Shown piece after piece: positions 7,930-16,032 of a DNA stretch of 39,669 nucleotides (positions within the stretch are counted from its first letter, which is position 1; each line of letters begins with the position of its first letter). The position numbers were made by a program, and so were the translations under genes. The stretch covers positions 35,401-75,069 of the forward strand of contig NZ_LODL01000035.1 in the NCBI RefSeq assembly GCF_001551835.1, written 5' to 3'. The stretch is from Dechloromonas denitrificans. Its GTDB lineage: Bacteria; Pseudomonadota; Gammaproteobacteria; Burkholderiales; Rhodocyclaceae. The notes beneath the pieces were generated by a model. The model was not told the origin of the DNA. It searched no databases and worked only from the letters and a program-made list of their open reading frames with translations.

Positions 7930-9036
7930 TCAACGCACAAAATACCTGTTCTGTTGATCCATCTTCAACAGAAATCCGTCTGTATACAATTGAGCAATGT
8001 AGTCCTTTGTAAAATCAAGGCGTTTTGCCGTATGGTTCTTCCATCCCCAGTACTTAGCCAATACTGGATAAAGCACATTGGCCATATCTGCTTTGCTCAA
8101 TGGGTTGGAAACGAACTTGGTAAGATGACGGAGACAGAGCAAGCTTAAAGGCTCAACGTTAAAGAGTTGGTCATCCAGAAATTGGAGCAAGCTACGTGCT
8201 GTGACCGATTTTTGGGTAAAAGCATGCTTGCTCTTAGTCACAAAATCGAGCGCAAAACAATCCAAATAGACTGATCCAGATGGATATTTTGCCAGAGCTT
8301 TCTTAATTAGGCGCTTGTCCGCCATCTGTTTGTGGGTAGGTCGTTTGCCGGTAAGCAATTCAACGAGCGAAACCGCTAACGCATACAAATCAAAGCCTGG
8401 GCCGCCCTCTGTAACACCCTCGGGCCGGTAGGCACGCGTATAACCGATAACCGGGTCCCCTTTTTTTACACTCACACCAAGGTCAATGATTTTGATCATT
8501 TCGCTGTGAGCCGGCATCCGGAAGACAGAAAAAACTTGTTTCTTCGGTTTGATTAGCACAAATAGATTGGCGGGTTTGATGTCCGCGTGTACGAAACAGC
8601 CTTGGCGCTGATAAGGCTTACCGTGCAACGTATTCAGTCCATGGAGGGCTGCGCGTATAAGCTCGAATACATCGAAGTAATGCTGTATGTCATTTGGTTT
8701 GTACTTGTGGTGGTCGATATAGCTCGATAGCGTTGTCCAAGGCTTCTGTAGCAACTCCATCGTGTACGCGTGCCAGCCATCAGTGGTGCAGTAGTAGTCA
8801 AAAATACGCACTGTCTCGCCATCGATTTCTCGACAGATGCGGATTTCATCACGCAAGTCGCAATCGCTGATCTTGATAGCTACGTCACAGGACAACCAGT
8901 TGTCCTTGGCTCGCCACACAGCGCCAAAGCCACTTTTCTCGCCGATTGGCTTGTCCCCAATGAGCTCGTAACGATCAGCCAAGGCAGTGAAAATCTTGTA
9001 TACATCGTCGTTCGATAAAGATGCAGCAGCAGACAC
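7930..9036 (-). CDS. Ser/Thr protein kinase (Hanks type), soluble
   Basis: The 368-aa protein has a complete kinase core: glycine loop (IGEKSGFGAVW, 31-41), ATP-binding K55 (VAIK), catalytic loop H150-A-D152-I-K154-P-A-N157, metal-binding D185-L-G, an activation segment ending at RPEG (204-207) and D216 before the F-helix. It probably phosphorylates proteins on Ser/Thr. A C-terminal region (about 260-368) is helical and unrecognised. No transmembrane segment or PASTA repeats are seen, so it is cytoplasmic. The start is GTG, with GGAG close upstream. GC is lower than in the flanking operon. Kinases of this kind occur in defence islands (for example Stk2-like abortive infection kinases); that role is inferred from the location. 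Confidence 0.9.
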   Translation of the reverse strand: MSAAASLSNDDVYKIFTALADRYELIGDKPIGEKSGFGAVWRAKDNWLSCDVAIKISDCDLRDEIRICREIDGETVRIFDYYCTTDGWHAYTMELLQKPWTTLSSYIDHHKYKPNDIQHYFDVFELIRAALHGLNTLHGKPYQRQGCFVHADIKPANLFVLIKPKKQVFSVFRMPAHSEMIKIIDLGVSVKKGDPVIGYTRAYRPEGVTEGGPGFDLYALAVSLVELLTGKRPTHKQMADKRLIKKALAKYPSGSVYLDCFALDFVTKSKHAFTQKSVTARSLLQFLDDQLFNVEPLSLLCLRHLTKFVSNPLSKADMANVLYPVLAKYWGWKNHTAKRLDFTKDYIAQLYTDGFLLKMDQQNRYFVR

Positions 9037-9302
9037 CTAAGCTCCCTTATTTGTAAGTACCGGACGATTCCGCGTCGATGTACCTATGGATTAACCTCCG
9101 CCAGTACAAAAAATTTAGTTGTTGCTGGCATTTCATCGTCAGCAATCGACCCCCTATGAAGTCAATGGACGACCACATATTCGTCATAATACTTGCTGCT
9201 TGGAGGTTGCGGTCATCGGCGTAAGATACAACGCTACGTCATTTCATACGCAGGGGAACGGCAGAAAAACGATTGGAGTGGTCGTACGAATGGCAGGTCT
9301 GG

Positions 9303-9944
9303 TTAGACACCGAGCGGCAGTTCCTCGCCCAAAGGCGTTCGTCGGGACGGTTCGCACACCAGTCTGCGGTTTAGCTCGCTATTCCATGGATCATAGAGAT
9401 AGCCAGAAAAATGTCCCTGAGCACCCGAGCAATTACCTTGGAATATCGCCCGTGGGTCTACCTCAAGCCCGATCAGATCCTTCCAAAGTGCATCCCGTCG
9501 CCTTTGGTTCTCTTGCGGTTTAGCGTCGTATGAAGACAATGATCCAGTCACGAAGATACGCCCGAGTATCTCAACAGGAATCGCTTTGATGACCCGGTGC
9601 CATAGATGACGAGCAACACCGTGGGCTATAACGCTGCTCGGCAAGCTGAAATTCTCAATTCTAAGGTGGCCACTGTCGGTGAGCATGCTGATGTATTCAA
9701 GCCGTAGTTTATGCTCTTTGCCTTGATGGGGAAAATCGATGTAAAAATGAAGCCGGGGACTGACGCCATCCCTGCCGGGAACTGGGTCTACGTCCTTAGT
9801 CGCGACGTCGATATTGACCGAGATTCCCTGAAGCCATTTTCCATCGAAACCTGGCGTAATCTGAACTAACCCCCGGCACAGAAAACGGCCGTCATAGGTG
9901 TATCGAAAATCTGAAATGCTGCTTGCGACCATGCGCGTGTGCAT
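9303..9944 (-). CDS. Hypothetical protein upstream of the kinase gene
   Basis: The family is not recognised. The 213-aa product is soluble and mixed alpha/beta, with beta-rich stretches (LHFYIDFP, HKLRLEYISML, HLRIENFSLP) and a central GRIFVTGSLSSYD. It lies on the same strand as the kinase, 266 bp upstream, so co-transcription is possible but the gap allows a separate promoter. It may be a substrate, regulator or unrelated cargo. The start is uncertain: ATG codons at 9944 and 9932 both lack a strong ribosome binding site. Confidence 0.55.
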   Translation of the reverse strand: MHTRMVASSISDFRYTYDGRFLCRGLVQITPGFDGKWLQGISVNIDVATKDVDPVPGRDGVSPRLHFYIDFPHQGKEHKLRLEYISMLTDSGHLRIENFSLPSSVIAHGVARHLWHRVIKAIPVEILGRIFVTGSLSSYDAKPQENQRRRDALWKDLIGLEVDPRAIFQGNCSGAQGHFSGYLYDPWNSELNRRLVCEPSRRTPLGEELPLGV

Positions 9945-10294
9945 CCAAGCGAGTAAATGATTACGGGTATAGCGCGAATTTGACTATCAGCAATTTTCCC
10001 AGATTAAATGACCGGAACGTTTGGCAGGGTTTTGACCAGAATAATTCTGGTCCATGGTTTCGATCATGTGGCGATGTATTGCTACCCGCTGCACTGCATC
10101 ACCTAACATATGGTTCGTGCAAGTGATCGCGGACAGACATCGAAGTGACCGGTATAGAAAGGCATGCTGTCATACGCCATACAGGGCTTGAAGGTCGGCT
10201 TCGGCCGAACAACGGCCTGATGCTCATTGCAACAGGCGGGAATTCGGCCTTTGCTGCCGTTGGCTCCACGCAACTCGGACGATCGGTATGGATT
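9945..10294. other. 350-bp stretch without a gene
   Basis: Short frames on both strands show no recognisable product. The right end meets the IS30 remnant; the left end must hold the promoter of the minus-strand gene ending at 9944. Confidence 0.5.
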
Positions 10295-10834
10295 TGCGAA
10301 TTCAACCGGTGGATGCAACACACTAGCAACTGCGTGAGCAGAAGAAGTGTGGCCAATGAAGTAGAAGCCGTGGATAGCCAGAAGGCGTTAATGTGGGAAC
10401 GCTGGCGCAAGGGCGACTCCCTTCAGCAGATCGCTCAATTATTTGATCGAAACCACTCGTCGATTTAGAGAGTCCTAGCTGAGACGGGTGGTATTTCCCC
10501 GGTATCACGATGTCGTTCTAAACGGGCATTAACGCTTTCTGAGCGAGAGGAAATTTCCCGAGGCTTGGTAGCGGGGTATTCCATCCGTGCGCTCGCTACT
10601 CAATTGAAGAGAGCGCCGTCCACCGTCTGTCGTGAAGTTAAACGCAATGGGGGCCGGGAATGTTACCGAGCAACTCAGGCCGACCAGGCAACCTGGACTC
10701 GGGCGCGTCGTCCCAACGCTTGTAAGCTGGCGGAGAACCCTGGGCTGGCTCATATCGTGGCGAACAAGCTGCAATATCAGCCTCCAATCTCGCGAATTAC
10801 CGTACTGAACAACCTGGTGGGGTTACACAGCTAG
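10295..10834 (+). mobile_element. IS30-family insertion sequence remnant
   Basis: It comprises the left part of an IS30-type element: a plausible terminal repeat beginning near 10298 (GAATTCAACCGGTGGATGCA), then the 5' part of the transposase gene. The right end and the catalytic half are missing; recognisable sequence stops near 10790. Confidence 0.65.
10370..10834 (+). pseudogene. IS30-family transposase, truncated, with in-frame stop
   Basis: The N-terminal HTH part (QKALMWERWRKGDSLQQIAQLFDRNHSSI) is followed in the same frame by RVLAETGGI, LTLSEREEISRGL and a second HTH (RALATQLKRAPSTVCREVKRNGG), the typical IS30 order. A TAG at 10466-10468 interrupts the frame where the family usually has a sense codon. 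Similarity is lost after about 140 codons, before the DDE catalytic domain, so the gene is dead. Confidence 0.85.
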
Positions 10835-10854
10835 GTCAGCTCAGCATCCAAGTT

Positions 10855-10983
10855 CTACTCCACGGGCAGCTTGGTCAGCTGCTTCAGCAGCCCATTCTCG
10901 CCTACCAAGCCTTTGGGATCCTTGTAGTCGGAGAGCGGATTGGCCAGGAGTTCTTCACCCGCCTCATGCGCCTTCTTGTTCAT
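10855..10983 (-). pseudogene. IS256-family transposase, N-terminal fragment
   Basis: The 42-residue frame from the ATG at 10983 ends LVGENGLLKQLTKLPVE followed by a stop. GENGLLKQLTKxLVE is the conserved N-terminal motif of IS256-type transposases, which are normally about 400 aa. Only the first tenth remains, and it ends 20 bp from the IS30 remnant, which suggests a deletion joining the two. Confidence 0.75.
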
Positions 10984-11307
10984 TGTGGCTCCGGACAGCG
11001 GCAGTTTCCTGCCAATAGTCCGTTTACACATAAACATGCACTCGCCCGGCCGAGAGCACGGTTATCTTGCTGCATCAGCTTGAAAAGCCATAACACCAGC
11101 AGTCTTTAGGTCTGCTTGCGCAATAAAGCCTATCAGGCTACCCCGTGCAATGGGAGTGCGCCATCCATTTACGAAGCCTTTGCTTCGCTAACAATTATCA
11201 CAGTACACATTGCATACCATTTCGCTGTAACCGATAAGTAATAGAAATTACAAAATGGTTAATGACAATATCGTGGCCAGAGTCATAATTCGACGCCACA
11301 TCATTCA

Positions 11308-11339
11308 TTGACAGTGTTGAATGGTATGCATAGCATACC
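11308..11339 (+). promoter_or_regulatory. Sigma-70 promoter with palindromic operator for the pPIWI-RE operon
   Basis: TTGACA (11308-11313, perfect -35) is followed by 17 bp and TAGCAT (11331-11336, -10). A perfect palindrome, GGTATGC-ATA-GCATACC (11323-11339), covers the -10 box, as expected of a repressor operator. A matching half-site GCATACCAT lies near 11213-11221. The start codon of the first operon gene is at 11375. The rest of the 337-bp region 11038-11374 contains no gene. Confidence 0.7.
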
Positions 11340-11374
11340 TAAATTGATATGGCATTAGATGTGGTAGGTTTACT

Positions 11375-12721
11375 ATGCGCCAGAAAAAGCCCGAAAAAGA
11401 CCAGAAGCAATTCTTGTCTGACATCAAGGCGGCCATCGAGACCCGCTCAGGCAAGCTAACCTGGGATGAATTCGCCACCCTGGCCGGTGTCGAGCCCCGG
11501 ACGCTGAAGACCTATCGGATGCCAACGGAATCAAAAAACTACCGGCAGATGCCCAGTGTAGTCCGCCAGGCCTTTGAGGACCTTCTGTCTCGGCCTGCTA
11601 AGAGCCCGCGCAATGCCACCGCCCTGGTGCCGGCCCTGGCCGCCCTCGTGCTCTCCCAGGCCCACGTCTCACTTATCGACCGCCAAATCATCACCGGCCT
11701 TGATCGGCGCCGCGGTGCACGCAACGGGCTCACTGACAACGAACGCAGCATCATGTCCATGGTGTCGCGCTTCTGCCTGGTCAACGGATTTCCCGATTAC
11801 GGCGGCGAGATCCATATCCTGCTCGCCCAATGCACCCGCCCACTCGAATCCTGGTTGCCTATCCCCGAGATTCTGTCCGCCGGCTACGGCCCCACCGTCC
11901 TTATCCACCCCGAGGACGGTATCCCGACCCCGGAAGCAGAAGAGCTTGCTGCCGATTTCTCAACCCTCTCGGCACACATCGAAGAAGAACTGTTCGTGAA
12001 GCTCATGGAGGCGCTCTCGAAATGCATCCCTGAACTGGGAGATGAGTATTACGCCCGTATCCGGGAATTCATCGTCCGCAACCCCGTGGCCGACGGCAAC
12101 ACCTTCTTTCAGGGCGGCAGGGGCATCCCCTCCGTCATTTGGATGTCCGTCCAGCACGAATACTACGAGCCGGTGCCTTACGCTTTGGCGGAGAACGGTA
12201 AGATCACACTCTGCGCTCACTGCAACAATCTCATGAAGCAGGAACGCTTCGGGCTGCGCTGCCAATCAACGGCCTGCACCACCGTCCACCTACCCAAAGC
12301 CGGAAAAACTTTCCCTGTCGATGAATGCCGCCGGGTCGTCCGGGGCATCCGACAATACTGGGTGGAGCCGGGGATCGACGAGATCCGGCTGTTCGACACG
12401 CTGCGCTCGAAGGGCCTCACGCCTGAGCTCTACCCCCACCGTGACCGGGTCGATCTGGCCATCGGCCATATTGGCATCGACCTCAAACGCTATGCGTCGC
12501 CTGAAGTCCTGGGCGCCAAATTCAGGAAAAGCCTGGGCGGTCTCGCCTACTACGAAAGCAAGTGGGTTGTAGTCCCAGATTGGTTGGTGGCTGCGACCCC
12601 ATCCTATCTTGACCGGCTGGTGAGTGCCATGGGGGAAACGGCCGTCCGTGTTCGCTGCCTGTCCCTGAGCGACGCGGCGAAGCTTGCCGTCCGGGAAGGT
12701 CAGCAATGCGTGAAGCACTGA
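11375..12721 (+). CDS. pPIWI-RE-associated restriction endonuclease-like protein with HTH and zinc ribbon
   Basis: First gene of the operon, 448 aa. It has an N-terminal HTH-like region (about 25-55, WDEFATLAGVEPRTLKTYRM), a long helical middle, a zinc ribbon (C280-x2-C283...C296-x4-C301), and a C-terminal PD-(D/E)xK-type fold: D360 in RVDLAIG, then D369-L-K371 in GIDLKRY, followed by helix and strand (KWVVVPDWLV). Known: pPIWI-RE islands encode a REase-fold protein, a DinG-like helicase and the pPIWI-RE protein; this fits the nuclease. It may cut DNA at sites chosen by the PIWI protein. The N-terminal HTH might also bind the palindrome upstream; this is inference. It overlaps the next gene by 16 nt. 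Confidence 0.78.
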   Translation: MRQKKPEKDQKQFLSDIKAAIETRSGKLTWDEFATLAGVEPRTLKTYRMPTESKNYRQMPSVVRQAFEDLLSRPAKSPRNATALVPALAALVLSQAHVSLIDRQIITGLDRRRGARNGLTDNERSIMSMVSRFCLVNGFPDYGGEIHILLAQCTRPLESWLPIPEILSAGYGPTVLIHPEDGIPTPEAEELAADFSTLSAHIEEELFVKLMEALSKCIPELGDEYYARIREFIVRNPVADGNTFFQGGRGIPSVIWMSVQHEYYEPVPYALAENGKITLCAHCNNLMKQERFGLRCQSTACTTVHLPKAGKTFPVDECRRVVRGIRQYWVEPGIDEIRLFDTLRSKGLTPELYPHRDRVDLAIGHIGIDLKRYASPEVLGAKFRKSLGGLAYYESKWVVVPDWLVAATPSYLDRLVSAMGETAVRVRCLSLSDAAKLAVREGQQCVKH

Positions 12722-15700
12722 CCCCGTACCGTGGCGCCAACAAGGCGAATTATCTCTGCATCCTTGCCACCGAGCTCATGGGGCTCGATTCACTCAAGCA
12801 GATCCCCAAGCTCCTGGCAGGCTTCGAGTCTGTCCTCGACACCCTCCATCCCGATGTCGCCCAGGCGATCCGCACCCTACGTATTTGCGGTTTTTCACCG
12901 ACGACCCAGCGGGAATTGCGCCTCATCGTGGATGCGTATCTTACCCATCACCGGGCTAGGAATAATCTCGCCCTCGACGAGCAGGACGGGATTGATCAGC
13001 GCTACGAAATCACCAAGGACTTTTCCATCAAGAAGCGCTGGAGCACGGTGACGCCGGAAGATGTGACCGATGCGATCGGCTTCATCACCTCTAATCCGCC
13101 GCTGCGCACCAATACGCTGGCGGAACCCCATTATCCGGCGCTGCCGGCGACTGTGAGCCGCAATTCGGATGGCTATCGGGGGGATGTCGAGCCCCTGGGA
13201 TTCGAGCCGCCGCCGATCCCAACCTACGATGCCGGCCGTATCGGCGTGCCCCCGGAGTGCGTGACCTGGGACGAGCTCATGACCACCGCTGACCGGTTCG
13301 ATACCATGGACGTCGAGTGCGGCCGCCAGTTGCCCCAGGATCGGCGCTGGTATCACCGGCTGCATGATGTTGACGGGACGCCGACTGCCGATCTGTTGGC
13401 CGCTTCTGGCACCGGCCTGGTGCAATGCGACAGCCTTGACCTGAAGGGGATTAAGCACCTGATCGGCCTACCTGGAGCCGGCAAGACAACCTTGCTCTAT
13501 TTGCTTGCCGGCTGCCTGGCGGATCGGGATAGTCGGGTCTGCTTCCTTTTCCCTTCCATCGAAGTCGCCATCGGGTTTATCGAGACCCTGGAGCGTTACG
13601 GCGTCGGCGTCGGACTGCTTTCCGGCCAGGGGGATACTGCCCGGACCAAGCACTTGGCCAACTTTTCCACGGCTGCAGCGCGGGAGAACAACGGTTTTGG
13701 CGTTACCCGGCCGGCCGCTCGGTTCTTTGCGACCAACTGCGCTTTAGCGGGGTTTGCGAGCGAGGAGGAGGACCCGTTCCCACACGGCAATCCGCCCTGC
13801 ACGGAGCTTGCCCAGCGGATCATCGCCCAGGGTAAATCCCAACCCCGACGCTGCGCCCTAGCAGGCTGTTGTGCCCGCCAGGGGAGCGAACGGGAACTCA
13901 TTTCCGCCAACATCTGGGCGGGCCACGTGCTCTCCATGGATAGGGGGCTGTCGCCGCTCTTTGCCGATGCCGATATCAAACACTTCGAATTCATTGCCCG
14001 GACATTCGACCTAGTGGTCGTCGACGAATGCGACGGCACCCAGTCCGAGCTCGATGCCCGGGGGACGCCGATCATGCATTTGTTCGGCGAGGAGGATGCC
14101 CTTTGGGCGACTCTCATCGGTGACCTGCATCAGCCGATCGCGAAGGGGAACAATGCCTTCGTGGCTGGTAAGGATATGCCTAGCCTCATCGAGATGACCG
14201 GTCGGTTCGGCCTAGCTACCACCCGGATTTCTGCTCGCATCCAGCATTTGAGCAAGGCTGTCCAGGACCAGTATCAGAGCAAGCTCCTGACGTCTCTCTC
14301 GCTCATTGCCGATATGTACCCCTACGGTGGTGAATCCGGGGATGACGAGGAGTTGGAGGCCCACGCCCGCGCCCGGCATGGGGTAGAGCGGCTATGGGAT
14401 GCCGCGGTAAAGCTAGTCGCCTTCCGGCCATCGATTAAGGATGACGAAGATGAAGTGATCGATCTCGCCCGCGAACTTCCTGAAATCGCCGGGCTTATCG
14501 GAGCCACTCTCGAGGAAACCCAGAAGATCCACCGGGCACTCCACAGCGCTCTGGAACTATGGGACCGGGATGCTGATCAGCAGTCGATCGACCAGATTGC
14601 CGCCATTATGAAATCCATCGGCATCATTGCTACGCCGCTCGAAGACCGGCTGCTTGCCGAGCACTGTGCCCTCTTGGTGACGGTATCCCTGGTCATCCTC
14701 CAGCACTTCGGCCTCGCGCCCCATTTGCGCCTTCTAAATTCCCTCAACCTCATCAGCGACAAGGTGTTCGAGTCCCGGCCGTCCCGGGACCAGCTAGCCA
14801 TCCTACCGGAGTCTTTGACCGGTAAGCTAAGCGGTATCCGGTTCATGGTGAGTGATGAAGGCAATATCACAGTGGCACATGTGGGCATTCAGGGGACGCC
14901 CCGGCGGCTATTCCAACGGATGCATGAACTGGGCCAGGAGGCAGGGAAGGGGGCCGCGTTCCTGCTCACCAGCGCCACCTCGCTCCTCGAGCTCAGTCCA
15001 CGTTTCCACATTAACGAAGGTCCCCATTACATCCTCCGGCGTCCCAACGCCGGTGACGGCTGGAAGAACTCCCGGTACGAGTTTCTACCCCTCCCAGATC
15101 CCCTGCAGCCGACCCGGATGCTGCGCTTTAGCGGTGCGAAGCTCACCCAGCGAGAGCAGATTCTGAAATCGATGGCGGACCGCCTTCTCGAGGGCGGTAT
15201 CCTGTCCCGGGCCGCCACGGCGCTCCGGGGTAATGACGTAGTTGATGGGGTCGGGCGCAAGCTCGGTTTCGTCGTAAACAGCTACGATCAGTGCCAGATG
15301 CTGTTCAACCACATCCAGGCTAACTATGCCGAGTGGCGGGGGCGGGTCCGGTACCTGCGCCGGGCGGGGCCGGAAAACCATAACGCCAACGCTCTCACAG
15401 CCTCTGAAGTCGAGAACTTGGGCACCGATCCCGGCTGGGACATTCTGATCTTCCCGATGAACGCTATCGGCCGCGGGGTCAATATCGTCTATCGAGACGG
15501 CCTTCGGGCCAACCAGGCCATGATTGGATCCCTCTACTTCCTCACGCGTCCTCACCCGAGACAGGACGATCTCGGGCTGATCCAGGGGCTCATCGGCCGC
15601 CGTTCGGAGAGCTTTGACAAGCGCTGCTTTGATACGCTCGATAGCGCATTTTCAGCCATGGATCTGGAACGGAAGGAAGCCGTCGATGAAGCCAAGGCGA

Positions 15701-16026
15701 TGCTGCGTATGTCCCTGGTGGCTTCTCGTCTGGGAAAATACGCCGAGCCTTTTGTCGCCGACCAGATGATTATCATTCTCCAGACCATCGGCCGCGCTAT
15801 GCGGGGGGATTGCCCAGCCTTCGTCTATTTCGTGGATGCCGCCTGGGCGCCGGCATCAGCCCGGGGAGAGCCGGATACATCCCGGACCTCCATGCTCGTG
15901 ATGATGCAGGACATTCTCGATCACTGCCTGAACCACCATGATCCAGTTATGAGGGAATGCTACGAAAACCTGTATCAGCCGTTCTTCATTCCGCTGTCCT
16001 CCGTTGCCAATCTTTTGAAGGCATAA
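12706..16026 (+). CDS. DinG/XPD-like superfamily 2 helicase of the pPIWI-RE island
   Basis: The 1106-aa ATP-dependent helicase is the second conserved component of pPIWI-RE islands. An N-terminal region of about 240 aa is followed by Walker A GLPGAGKTT (254-262, K260), Walker B/DEAD-like D440-E-C-D443, the motif V-like MNAIGRGVNIVY, and motif VI QTIGRAMR (1026-1033). Between motifs I and II lie C345, C365, C383 and C388/C389, placed like the Fe-S cluster cysteines of DinG/XPD helicases. Inferred role: unwinding invading DNA or R-loops at the targeted site. The start overlaps the previous stop by 16 nt and the next gene begins 6 nt after the stop, indicating translational coupling. It is longer than typical DinG (about 700 aa) because of N-terminal and inserted regions. 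Confidence 0.85.
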   Translation: MREALTPYRGANKANYLCILATELMGLDSLKQIPKLLAGFESVLDTLHPDVAQAIRTLRICGFSPTTQRELRLIVDAYLTHHRARNNLALDEQDGIDQRYEITKDFSIKKRWSTVTPEDVTDAIGFITSNPPLRTNTLAEPHYPALPATVSRNSDGYRGDVEPLGFEPPPIPTYDAGRIGVPPECVTWDELMTTADRFDTMDVECGRQLPQDRRWYHRLHDVDGTPTADLLAASGTGLVQCDSLDLKGIKHLIGLPGAGKTTLLYLLAGCLADRDSRVCFLFPSIEVAIGFIETLERYGVGVGLLSGQGDTARTKHLANFSTAAARENNGFGVTRPAARFFATNCALAGFASEEEDPFPHGNPPCTELAQRIIAQGKSQPRRCALAGCCARQGSERELISANIWAGHVLSMDRGLSPLFADADIKHFEFIARTFDLVVVDECDGTQSELDARGTPIMHLFGEEDALWATLIGDLHQPIAKGNNAFVAGKDMPSLIEMTGRFGLATTRISARIQHLSKAVQDQYQSKLLTSLSLIADMYPYGGESGDDEELEAHARARHGVERLWDAAVKLVAFRPSIKDDEDEVIDLARELPEIAGLIGATLEETQKIHRALHSALELWDRDADQQSIDQIAAIMKSIGIIATPLEDRLLAEHCALLVTVSLVILQHFGLAPHLRLLNSLNLISDKVFESRPSRDQLAILPESLTGKLSGIRFMVSDEGNITVAHVGIQGTPRRLFQRMHELGQEAGKGAAFLLTSATSLLELSPRFHINEGPHYILRRPNAGDGWKNSRYEFLPLPDPLQPTRMLRFSGAKLTQREQILKSMADRLLEGGILSRAATALRGNDVVDGVGRKLGFVVNSYDQCQMLFNHIQANYAEWRGRVRYLRRAGPENHNANALTASEVENLGTDPGWDILIFPMNAIGRGVNIVYRDGLRANQAMIGSLYFLTRPHPRQDDLGLIQGLIGRRSESFDKRCFDTLDSAFSAMDLERKEAVDEAKAMLRMSLVASRLGKYAEPFVADQMIIILQTIGRAMRGDCPAFVYFVDAAWAPASARGEPDTSRTSMLVMMQDILDHCLNHHDPVMRECYENLYQPFFIPLSSVANLLKA

Positions 16027-16032
16027 ACCGTA

